From the NCBI GenBank assembly GCA_002499195.1, contig DAKS01000060.1, forward strand, positions 1 through 14,638: a stretch of DNA of 14,638 nucleotides, in the 5' to 3' direction. The translations under genes were made by a program, and so were the position numbers. Every line of letters begins with the position of its first letter. The first letter of the stretch is position 1. The notes under the pieces were generated by a model. The model worked only from the letters and a program-made list of their open reading frames with translations, was not told the DNA's origin and did not search any database. Below, one piece after another: positions 7,248 through 13,418 of the stretch. The stretch comes from Euryarchaeota archaeon UBA443. GTDB taxonomy: Archaea > Thermoplasmatota > Poseidoniia > Poseidoniales > Poseidoniaceae.

Positions 7248-8375
7248 ATGGGCGCAGTACGTGAAGACGGACATCTTCCGTTTCCTATGCCCAATCGCTC
7301 GTTCGCTCTTTCTCAGGAATGGCGCGACTTGACCTTCATGCATTGGAAGGTTGACCCTAAACGCCTCAAGCCACATCTTCCTGATGGATTGGAGATTGAT
7401 TTTTTCCAGGGAGATGCATACGTAGGAGTGATTCCTTTCGTCATGAAGAATGTCCGTCCAAAGGGTCTTCCCTCGGTTCCAGGCATCTCAACTTTTGCTG
7501 AATTCAACATTCGAACCTATGTGATCAAAGACGGTCAATCGGGCGTGTTTTTCCTGACATTGGATGCAAAGAGTTTGATGACCTGTTTCTATGCACCCCG
7601 CGCTTACGGTCTTACCTATCGATATGCTAAGGCCAAGGTTAAGAAGCAAGGAGAAACACTGCATTGGCATTCACGTCGCACAAGCGATGGTGTACAATTG
7701 ATCGGTTCTTCAACCCCCAGCGGTTCAATCCAAACAGCTGATTCGGCAACGCTTGAACACTTCTTATTCGAACGCTATTGCTTGTATACGGAACACAAAG
7801 GATGTTTACGTCGGGCCTATGTTTACCATCAACCGTGGAACTTCCGTGAAGCAGAAGTGAATCTTGAAACCAATTCCTTACTCGAATCGTATGATATGGG
7901 CCTTGATGTTCTTGCTCCTGATTTGGTACACTACTCAAAGGGATTACCTGTCAAAACTTGGTCGATCGAAGTGGCCGAGCGAATCAACGTCAATGATCAG
8001 CGTGATTTCTTATTCTTGGATGGTGATTGTGGTCTGTGTAATCGGCTTACAACGTTCCTTGACAAGCGCTTAGGAAAAGGAAAGCAACTGGGTTATCGGC
8101 CAATCCTTGACACAGACGCGCAACGTATCATCCAAACGTTGCCAGCAAAACTTCGCGATGCAGACACGGTTTACTTGATTCGAAATGGTAAACCATACAT
8201 TCGTTCAGGTGCAGGTATTCGTTGCGTTTTGTACATGCGATGGTATTACAAAATGTGGTTCCCATTGCTTTGGTTGATTCCTCTACCACTTCGTAACATA
8301 GGTTATCGTTTGATTGCAAAATATCGCCATAAGTTCTTCAAACGTCCAACAGAATGCTTGTTTGGTGTGGATTGA
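7248..8375 (+). CDS. DUF2071-DUF393 (DCC thiol-disulfide oxidoreductase-like) fusion protein
   Basis: 375 residues with two recognisable domains. Residues about 20-245 are DUF2071 (YqjF-like; acetoacetate-decarboxylase-like fold by family knowledge): EWRDLTFMHWKVDPKRLKPHLP, GDAYVGVIPFVMKNVR, and FAEFNIRTYV. Residues about 252-372 are DUF393/DCC: FLFLDGDCGLCNRL with the signature D258-G-D-C261-x-x-C264-N, then the family's RSGAGIRCVLY segment and a C-terminal hydrophobic amphipathic stretch (WYYKMWFPLLWLIPLP) that may touch membrane. The DCC motif is thioredoxin-like, so redox activity is plausible but unproven; DUF2071 has no firm function. An alternative start is ATG 7287. AAGGTG at 7232-7236 is a somewhat distant Shine-Dalgarno for 7248. 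The neighbouring upstream membrane protein may share its transcript. Confidence 0.85.
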   Translation: MGAVREDGHLPFPMPNRSFALSQEWRDLTFMHWKVDPKRLKPHLPDGLEIDFFQGDAYVGVIPFVMKNVRPKGLPSVPGISTFAEFNIRTYVIKDGQSGVFFLTLDAKSLMTCFYAPRAYGLTYRYAKAKVKKQGETLHWHSRRTSDGVQLIGSSTPSGSIQTADSATLEHFLFERYCLYTEHKGCLRRAYVYHQPWNFREAEVNLETNSLLESYDMGLDVLAPDLVHYSKGLPVKTWSIEVAERINVNDQRDFLFLDGDCGLCNRLTTFLDKRLGKGKQLGYRPILDTDAQRIIQTLPAKLRDADTVYLIRNGKPYIRSGAGIRCVLYMRWYYKMWFPLLWLIPLPLRNIGYRLIAKYRHKFFKRPTECLFGVD

Positions 8376-8378
8376 TAC

Positions 8379-8386
8379 AATATATC
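8379..8386 (+). promoter_or_regulatory. TATA box for the 132-residue protein
   Basis: AATATATC lies just after the stop of the preceding gene and about 60 nt before ATG 8444, predicting a leader of roughly 35 nt. It suggests that the gene is not only read through from upstream. Confidence 0.45.
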
Positions 8387-8434
8387 CCAGAAATTGACCG
8401 CATCATAGACAATTTGGTCGCGCTTGTTATATGC

Positions 8435-8441
8435 GAGGTGA
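8435..8441 (+). promoter_or_regulatory. Strong Shine-Dalgarno deciding the 8444 start
   Basis: GAGGTGA is a long match to the 16S rRNA 3' end, with GAGG ending 5 nt before ATG 8444. The frame is open upstream to 8354, but that extension would overlap the preceding gene and lie across the TATA box. Confidence 0.65.
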
Positions 8442-8443
8442 CG

Positions 8444-8842
8444 ATGCAACGACTAGAAATCTCCGGATTTCTGGATGGGATGGGAATGAGCAGAGCGTTT
8501 CGCGCAGGCGTCGAAAAAAATCGTAGAATCAAATCACCAACACGGCAACGTCGTTGGCAACCACTTCGAGATCTTGCAGGCTTAGAAGCCCGTACCAAGA
8601 CCGTTGAACAAAGCATGGGGCCACTTGTTGACGTTCCAGCACTGGTTCGAATCGAAGATGAGAAGTGGGTCTTCGAGCGTATTGATCAAGACGTATTGCA
8701 CCAATTGACACATCGATTGGTCCTTCACGAGGAGGAAGGAACACGAACCATTGGTGCGACCATAAATCTCGCATCAGCAATGCATGTTGCAAAATGCATG
8801 GCTGAACAGGAACAAAAAATCGTTCTCATTCGTCCGATGTAA
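8444..8842 (+). CDS. Conserved-looking hypothetical protein, 132 residues
   Basis: Not recognised. The N-terminal half is basic (RRIKSPTRQRRWQPLRD near 28-44), which would fit nucleic-acid or membrane-surface contact. The second half alternates strands and helices (VPALVRIEDEKWVFERI, then GTRTIGATINLASAMHVAKCM) and ends in a short hydrophobic strand (KIVLIRPM). There is one cysteine, no membrane helix and no signal peptide. A strong Shine-Dalgarno and a nearby TATA box support it as a real gene. It ends 2 nt from the convergent Sec61-beta gene. Confidence 0.7.
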   Translation: MQRLEISGFLDGMGMSRAFRAGVEKNRRIKSPTRQRRWQPLRDLAGLEARTKTVEQSMGPLVDVPALVRIEDEKWVFERIDQDVLHQLTHRLVLHEEEGTRTIGATINLASAMHVAKCMAEQEQKIVLIRPM

Positions 8843-8844
8843 AC

Positions 8845-9030
8845 TCAGAACAAATCCATGATGGCTCGAACAACGCCTTCGTTGACGAGGTAGAAGAAGC
8901 CACCAATGATGAAACAAGCAAAGTAGACTTGGAACGGGGAGATCTGCATCGATTCTTCCGACTCCTCATCGAAGTATCGAATCAATCCTGCTGCTTGCTG
9001 GATTCCGCTTCCTTCCGACTTCTTTGCCAT
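8845..9030 (-). CDS. secG: Preprotein translocase subunit SecG/Sec61-beta
   Basis: 61 residues, tail-anchored. The cytoplasmic part contains the archaeal Sec61-beta hallmark AAGLIRYFDEE (13-23) followed by ISPFQVY, and then one membrane helix (about 36-54, YFACFIIGGFFYLVN). It forms the third subunit of the archaeal SecYEG translocon beside SecY and SecE. The start is set at the ATG giving MAKKSEGSG, the usual N-terminus of the family. A TTG at 9039 in the same frame lies right after GGAGGGA and is a less likely start. The gene follows the 261-residue protein gene by 49 nt on the same strand; GATAAAG in that gap could be its own TATA box. Confidence 0.9.
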   Translation of the reverse strand: MAKKSEGSGIQQAAGLIRYFDEESEESMQISPFQVYFACFIIGGFFYLVNEGVVRAIMDLF

Positions 9031-9079
9031 GTGGACCAATCCCTCCGAGTTGCCTTCCCTTTATCAACGCAACGCGCGT

Positions 9080-9865
9080 TCATTCGGAGGAATCATCACT
9101 CAAATCGACTAATGGAATATCTTCTTCGATGGTGAGTATAGAACCATGAGCCTCGACTTCATCTTCTTCGATTGGAAGTAATAATGCAGCCTCTCCACGA
9201 GACAGTGCTCGCTCTACTGCGGGCGTATTATCATCAGCGAGAGCCTGTTGGGCCAAGTCGATTTCAAGGCGAGCTAATTCGATCATGTTGGCATCAACAT
9301 CCCCTTTCTTCTCGATTCGATCGATATGGTGATCAAGCGATGCTATGGCCTCGGCCAAAAGACTCCGAGCCCTTGTCTGATGTAATCGCCAATTGTCCTC
9401 GTTCGATTTGAGAGAAGAATTGATTCTATGAAGCGCTTTTTTGGCAGACCCGCGATGTGCAAACTCCCAAGGGTTGTGTTGCAATGCTGCAACCCAATCA
9501 TGAACCAAGCGAGCCCGTTCTTCAACTGGACCCCGAATCACCACTTCGTTACGATAGCCCGAGGTCAGTAGTCCAAAGCCCCAGTAAGGCATGGATTGAA
9601 TCGAGACGCTGAGTGAACCAGCCGTATACTCCATAATCCAGCGTTGTTCATCAAAGCCAGGCGTTTGCAAGAACGTTGGTGTTTCAGCACCCACTGAACA
9701 GCGCAGAAGCGTTTCTGCTACATCGCCAAGATAGACTTTCGATGAGGGCCCCTTGAAGGTTGAAGGGCGTAGAAAATGCCCCGATTCATCAACGCAGTGA
9801 CTCGCTTTCGCCCTACGCACCTGAGCGTGGAGAATCGAGTGTTCTGGGTGAAGGTCGATGTCCAT
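9080..9865 (-). CDS. Hypothetical cytoplasmic protein coupled to the surface-protein gene
   Basis: 261 residues, family not recognised. The first 120 or so residues are strand-rich with aromatics (RWIMEYTAGSLSVSI, YWGFGLLTSGYRNEVVIRG). The middle (about 120-225) is predicted helical with heptad-like spacing (HQTRARSLLAEAIASLDHHIDRIEKK, then a second helix pair) and could form a coiled-coil or TPR-like hairpin. The last 30 residues are strongly acidic. There is no signal peptide or membrane segment. GAGG lies 7 nt before this ATG; an ATG two codons upstream (9871) overlaps the previous stop as ATGA but sits only 1 nt from GAGG, so 9865 is preferred. Translation is probably coupled to the surface-protein gene, which suggests a role with it. 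Confidence 0.72.
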   Translation of the reverse strand: MDIDLHPEHSILHAQVRRAKASHCVDESGHFLRPSTFKGPSSKVYLGDVAETLLRCSVGAETPTFLQTPGFDEQRWIMEYTAGSLSVSIQSMPYWGFGLLTSGYRNEVVIRGPVEERARLVHDWVAALQHNPWEFAHRGSAKKALHRINSSLKSNEDNWRLHQTRARSLLAEAIASLDHHIDRIEKKGDVDANMIELARLEIDLAQQALADDNTPAVERALSRGEAALLLPIEEDEVEAHGSILTIEEDIPLVDLSDDSSE

Positions 9866-9867
9866 CT

Positions 9868-12582
9868 TCATTCCTCGAGTTCCTTTCGAGAAACGAGAAT
9901 AAAGGCAACACTGAGGACGGCGAGGGTTGCAAGGAAACCAACACTTGGCAACCCATCAGAATCTTCGGCCGCTTCGATCGCTGCTTCTTCAAGAAGATCA
10001 CAAATTTGGTCGCCATCAGCATCAGCAGGAACATCGTTCGCGTCAAGTTCGTTTGTTCCACACGCTTGTTCGAGGATGTCGGTCCAACCATCATCATCAT
10101 CATCAACATCGACGTTATCCATTTCACCATCACCATCGGTATCGTGAACACATTCCCAAACAGGTTTGGTGGTGAGGTAAGCCTGTGCATTTCCACGGGT
10201 GTAGAAGACGATTTCTTCCGCACCCATCGGTTCAACAGCAAGGGTATCTGGCCAGAAGCGCTGACAATATTCCAACTTGCGGTCGCCCCATCCATCATTA
10301 CCAAATTGGGCATAATTTCCAGCGCCTGCTGTACCGTCCGGATCGGTCATCCAAGTTCCGTTCTCATTGTGTTGATTGACCTTTCCATGCCACATTGAGA
10401 TACGTGGTGTGCGATCGGTGGTGTTGAACAGATTGTCAATAACTTCGTCGATTGCACCTTCATTATCGGCGAGAAGGTCAAACGATCCATATTTCCAACA
10501 ATAGGTTGTGAAATCATCGGTTAGGACAGCATCTACGTAAACGACGTAATCTCGGTCCGGATTCATACCTGCAGGAATGACATACTCGAAGATTCCTGTA
10601 TTTGCAATGTGTTGGCTTACATGATACTGCACGCCAACATTCCACATACCACTGTCATGACTCGACACAGCGACGCGGACTTCTGCAGGAATGTCACCCG
10701 TCATTGTCCATTCCATGGTCAATGTCTCTCCGATCTCAATTTCTTGAGGAGTGACGGTGAGATCGATGGTGCATGAACCAGTGAGGACTGGCACTTGCTC
10801 TTCCTCAAGGATGCATTCCCAAACTGGTTTCATTGAGACGTAACCATCGGTGTTGCCACGGGTGTAGAAGACAATTTCTTCCGGTAAATCCCGCAATACG
10901 ACATCGACAGTGCTTGGCCAGAATCGCTGACAATACTCGAGTTTTCGATCTCCCCATCCTTCATCACCCCAGTTGGCGTATGTTCCTGCTCCAGCCACAC
11001 CATCAGGGTCTGTCATCCAGGTGCCATTCTCATTGTGCTGGTTGACTTTTCCGAACCACATGGAAATACGCGGTGTTTCATCAACGGTAGGCGTTGGCAC
11101 GGTTTCATTTTCGACAGGTTCTTCACCTTCGAAGAGAATATCGATGGAACCATATTTCCAGCATTGATATGAACGATTATCGTCGTAACTACTCTCGATG
11201 TAAATCACATAATCATGATTCGGGTTCATTGAATATGGTAGCGTGATGGTATGGCTACCATCGTTTTGAACGATATCCGAGTAGTAGTATTGAGATCCCC
11301 AGCCACTTGAAACTGAGAGGTATACTTGAGGGCTGATGTCACCATCCATGGCCCATGAGAAAGTCAAATCATCACCAGGTAGTAATTCAGTTGGTGTTGC
11401 ACCAAAGGATGGGAATGAACAATATCCTTCTAGTTCAGTCTGGTTGCCATCTGTACTTGATCCAATAGTAAACGGCACAAATAATGTATCCAAGTACACA
11501 GAGTGTGTAATTGATATTAAATCAACATAAAGGAAATAATCCCCAGCACCTAAGCCTGATATAGCTGCAAAATGAGTTTCATCTAAATCACTTCCAAACC
11601 AATCAAAGTATTCGGTTTGCAATGTTGAATTGCTGGAATCAGAGATGATTATCATCATATCATAATGCACTCCATCCACAAGACATGTAGAGGTGACTGC
11701 GAGCACGAAATCTTGATCAGGCAAAATTCCATTCGGGAATTCATAAGAATCAATTGATGAAAAGTTATAATTTGACCCACAATCATCCACTACTCCAGAT
11801 CCACCGCCTCCGCCATTGGAGCTTGAATCAATTGTGAAACATACTTGTTCGGAGTCCAATACGTCGCTGTTTCCACTTGCATCGCTTCCGGAAAGTTCGA
11901 CATTGAAACAGTATGGTCCATCTGTAAGGCCATACCACGTGCCGCTATCTCCCCAAGAGCCAGTGGCTGGGACAACAAAGCCGGTCGTGCTATTGTTGAG
12001 TTGCAAAAAGTCGTCCGTATCGATCAAATTCCAGAACATGCTTGCACTTTCTCCACTTACGAGGTCTGAAGCATCGATTGTGAAAGAAACAGAACCGTCA
12101 GCCAATACATTAGCCTGTACATCGAGCATATTCATGTGGAGGATTCCCATACTCGAACAATCATGATAGCCATCGTTGTCATAATCGTAAATGTTTGTCA
12201 TGTTGTCGGTATCAGTAACTTCTCCAGAGTCGCTGATTCCATCATCATCATCATCGTCGTCATCGGCATCATTGATTCCGTCCCCGTCAAAATCTTCGGG
12301 GTCACTGTCCCATATATCGGGAATACAATCGTTGTCGTCGTCTTTGTCAACGCTGTCAGCGATACCATCTCCATCGTTGTCGTCATCTCCGTTCTGATCT
12401 TGAGTATCGAGAATGTACTGCTGCATGGCATCCGAAATAGCAGGCATAACATTCGAACTACGCCCACTGGTGGATAATTCATCGCTCTCGAAATCGAGAA
12501 CAGTGTCGGGGGCATTCATATTCATGGCATAGGTCTGCATAACAAAAAGAGTAATAACAAACAAGACGGTTCTGGTTCGCAT
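9868..12582 (-). CDS. Large secreted, C-terminally anchored surface protein with DxDxDG repeats and a duplicated two-domain unit
   Basis: 904 residues. A signal peptide (MRTRTVLFVITLFVMQTYA) is followed by an Asp-rich region (about 60-145) of DxDxDG-type loops (DNDGDGIADSVDKDDDND, DFDGDGINDADD) as in thrombospondin-type-3/EF-like calcium sites. Two beta-sandwich-like modules separated by a Gly-rich linker come next. Two copies of a unit then follow (about 383-590 and 603-811), each a beta module ending in CWKYGS plus a domain with KVNQHNENGTWMTDPDG, GWGDRKLEYCQRFWP, EEIVFYTRGN and KPVWEC. A second Asp-rich stretch precedes LPSVGF, a hydrophobic helix (about 881-897) and a short basic end, a layout like archaeosortase-processed C-termini. 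ATG 12582 is chosen because GGAG lies 5 nt before it; a TTG at 12597 is in frame but unsupported. Likely a cell-surface or S-layer-associated, calcium-stabilised protein. Confidence 0.85.
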   Translation of the reverse strand: MRTRTVLFVITLFVMQTYAMNMNAPDTVLDFESDELSTSGRSSNVMPAISDAMQQYILDTQDQNGDDDNDGDGIADSVDKDDDNDCIPDIWDSDPEDFDGDGINDADDDDDDDDGISDSGEVTDTDNMTNIYDYDNDGYHDCSSMGILHMNMLDVQANVLADGSVSFTIDASDLVSGESASMFWNLIDTDDFLQLNNSTTGFVVPATGSWGDSGTWYGLTDGPYCFNVELSGSDASGNSDVLDSEQVCFTIDSSSNGGGGGSGVVDDCGSNYNFSSIDSYEFPNGILPDQDFVLAVTSTCLVDGVHYDMMIIISDSSNSTLQTEYFDWFGSDLDETHFAAISGLGAGDYFLYVDLISITHSVYLDTLFVPFTIGSSTDGNQTELEGYCSFPSFGATPTELLPGDDLTFSWAMDGDISPQVYLSVSSGWGSQYYYSDIVQNDGSHTITLPYSMNPNHDYVIYIESSYDDNRSYQCWKYGSIDILFEGEEPVENETVPTPTVDETPRISMWFGKVNQHNENGTWMTDPDGVAGAGTYANWGDEGWGDRKLEYCQRFWPSTVDVVLRDLPEEIVFYTRGNTDGYVSMKPVWECILEEEQVPVLTGSCTIDLTVTPQEIEIGETLTMEWTMTGDIPAEVRVAVSSHDSGMWNVGVQYHVSQHIANTGIFEYVIPAGMNPDRDYVVYVDAVLTDDFTTYCWKYGSFDLLADNEGAIDEVIDNLFNTTDRTPRISMWHGKVNQHNENGTWMTDPDGTAGAGNYAQFGNDGWGDRKLEYCQRFWPDTLAVEPMGAEEIVFYTRGNAQAYLTTKPVWECVHDTDGDGEMDNVDVDDDDDGWTDILEQACGTNELDANDVPADADGDQICDLLEEAAIEAAEDSDGLPSVGFLATLAVLSVAFILVSRKELEE
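10090..10111. repeat. ATC triplet run in the C-terminal Asp-rich region
   Basis: A CATCATCATCAT-type run encodes consecutive Asp residues of the calcium-type loops on the minus strand. It is coding low-complexity sequence, not an independent element, but is prone to slippage. Confidence 0.6.
10151..10410. repeat. Duplicated domain, copy 2 (nearer the C-terminus)
   Basis: About 260 nt aligning with 10814-11076, offset by about 665 nt. Long shared stretches include those encoding VNQHNENGTWMTDPDG, RKLEYCQRFWP and FYTRGN. Differences are mostly at third positions and in short loops, so the duplication is not very recent and the domain is under selection. Confidence 0.8.
10814..11076. repeat. 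Duplicated domain, copy 1 (nearer the N-terminus)
   Basis: Partner of 10151-10410. Each copy is preceded in the protein by a weaker-matching beta module ending in CWKYGS, so the duplicated unit is about 221 residues long. Confidence 0.8.
12240..12275. repeat. ATC/GTC triplet run in the N-terminal Asp-rich region
   Basis: Near-perfect triplets encode a run of Asp residues on the minus strand within the DxDxDG region of the surface protein. Confidence 0.6.
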
Positions 12583-12587
12583 AACTT

Positions 12588-12591
12588 CTCC
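12588..12591 (-). promoter_or_regulatory. Shine-Dalgarno deciding the surface-protein start
   Basis: GGAG (minus strand) ends 5 nt before ATG 12582 and gives a clean signal peptide; starting at TTG 12597 would put five extra residues before it and leave this site inside the coding sequence. Confidence 0.6.
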
Positions 12592-12634
12592 ATGCAATGA
12601 TAATTCTTAACACCATTCCCGCCCCAAAATACGA

Positions 12635-12641
12635 CATATTT
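12635..12641 (-). promoter_or_regulatory. Possible TATA box for the surface-protein gene
   Basis: AAATATG on the minus strand, about 55 nt before ATG 12582, predicts a leader of roughly 30 nt that would include the GGAG site. Weak match to consensus. Confidence 0.3.
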
Positions 12642-12655
12642 CAATTCTTAAACGC

Positions 12656-12664
12656 AAATAATAT
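12656..12664 (+). promoter_or_regulatory. TATA box for the HhH/H1-like gene
   Basis: AAATAATAT lies about 54 nt before ATG 12714, predicting a leader of roughly 27 nt that contains GGAGGT (12696-12701). It shares a short divergent intergenic region with the surface-protein gene. Confidence 0.4.
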
Positions 12665-12713
12665 CGTGGAATACTTCAAGAATACTCGACGTTATGGAGG
12701 TTCAGGCGAGACC

Positions 12714-13187
12714 ATGGCAAAGAAGGGAAGTTCCAAGGGCGAAGATTTGACTGCACTACCGGGTGTAGGTGCAGCGACTGCAAAGAAACTCCAAGCAGCT
12801 GGATTGAATACAACTGCAAAGATTGCAAAGGCTGGCAAGGCCGGTCTTGAGAAAGCCGGCTTGAACAAGGCAAGTGCTGCAAAGTTGGCTGCAACCGTTG
12901 CTGCGAAGAGCGTAAAATCCACTGCAAAGAAGACGGCTGCTAAGGCAAAATCCACCGCAAAGAAGGCGACTTCAAAGGCTAAAGCAACGGCCAAGAAAGC
13001 CGCTTCAACCACCAAGAAAGCCGCATCGAAGGCAACCGCTGCTGGCAAGAAGGTTGCAGAAAAGACCGTTAAGAAAGCTAAGGGCGATCGACAAGTCAAA
13101 TCGGTCAAATCCACTGATGGACGCAAAGGCAAGACGCTGAAGGTTCCTCGAAGTGTGGCCGATATGCCTTGGTTCCGCAAGAATTGA
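12714..13187 (+). CDS. Helix-hairpin-helix protein with Lys/Ala-rich histone-H1-like tail
   Basis: 157 residues. Residues about 10-63 form a RadA/Rad51-N-terminal-type tandem helix-hairpin-helix: LTALPGVGAATAKKLQAAGL, then a second helix pair ending NKASAAKLAATVAA. The region 64-123 is a low-complexity tail of KSTAKK/KAAS/TAKKA repeats, like the C-terminus of eukaryotic histone H1 and bacterial Hc1/AlgP-type proteins. The end, about 140-157 (KTLKVPRSVADMPWFRKN), is non-repetitive and looks like a separate short conserved motif. Expected role: sequence-independent DNA binding and compaction in the nucleoid; this is inferred from composition and fold. ATG 12714 gives the natural MAKKGSSKG start; the frame is open to 12597 but that would run across the TATA box. 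GGAGGT is 12 nt upstream, a longer spacing than usual. Confidence 0.8.
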   Translation: MAKKGSSKGEDLTALPGVGAATAKKLQAAGLNTTAKIAKAGKAGLEKAGLNKASAAKLAATVAAKSVKSTAKKTAAKAKSTAKKATSKAKATAKKAASTTKKAASKATAAGKKVAEKTVKKAKGDRQVKSVKSTDGRKGKTLKVPRSVADMPWFRKN

Positions 13188-13205
13188 ATTCATATCGACG
13201 TTACA

Positions 13206-13213
13206 TTGTAAAA
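13206..13213 (+). promoter_or_regulatory. TATA-like box for the 60-residue protein (leaderless type)
   Basis: TTGTAAAA is centred about 26 nt before ATG 13236, the same geometry as at 1260-1267. No Shine-Dalgarno precedes the ATG. Confidence 0.4.
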
Positions 13214-13235
13214 CCGTCTTGGCTGATAGTCTATC

Positions 13236-13418
13236 ATGCCAAGGAGGAAGTACGGTCGTTTACGCAAGACTGTAGAGTTGCCTCCGAAAGGAAATTGTTC
13301 ACGCTGTCGGTCAGGAAAGCATTGTCCTATTCCTGGACACTCTGGACAAGATGTAACACCACATCGAGAATGGGCAGGGCCTGATTCCATCGAGAAGAGA
13401 AAGCGCTCAAATTCGTGA
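13236..13418 (+). CDS. Small Cys/His-containing basic protein, 60 residues
   Basis: Not recognised. Highly basic (MPRRKYGRLRKTVEL) with a CxxCx5C motif (C21, C24, C30) and a following GH (H35), which could bind zinc as a short CCCH site; metal binding is inferred. The C-terminus is basic again (EKRKRSNS). The gene overlaps the 3' end of the convergent recombinase gene by 12 nt. Support for expression is the TATA-like box at leaderless distance and the non-random composition; the shortness keeps confidence moderate. It could be a ribosome-associated or nucleic-acid-binding accessory protein. Confidence 0.5.
   Translation: MPRRKYGRLRKTVELPPKGNCSRCRSGKHCPIPGHSGQDVTPHREWAGPDSIEKRKRSNS

Noticed and set aside
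8354..8443. N-terminal extension of the 132-residue protein
   Set aside because: It overlaps the end of the DUF2071 fusion, crosses a TATA box, and a strong Shine-Dalgarno serves ATG 8444.
9760..10398. Plus-strand open frame of 212 codons opposite the surface-protein gene
   Set aside because: It lies opposite well-supported coding sequence; the long frame results from Asp-rich codon bias on the minus strand.
10090..12275. CRISPR-like or microsatellite array
   Set aside because: The triplet runs encode Asp-rich loops and the 260-nt copies are duplicated protein domains; there are no spaced identical short repeats.
12136..12477. Plus-strand frame rich in Ile/Val that looks like a membrane protein
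   Set aside because: GAT/GAC codons read on the opposite strand give ATC/GTC, so the hydrophobicity is an artefact of the Asp-rich repeats.
12692..13180. Minus-strand frame of 162 codons rich in Ala/Phe/Val
   Set aside because: It is the antisense shadow of the Lys/Ala-rich tail (AAG read as CTT, GCA as TGC) of the HhH protein.
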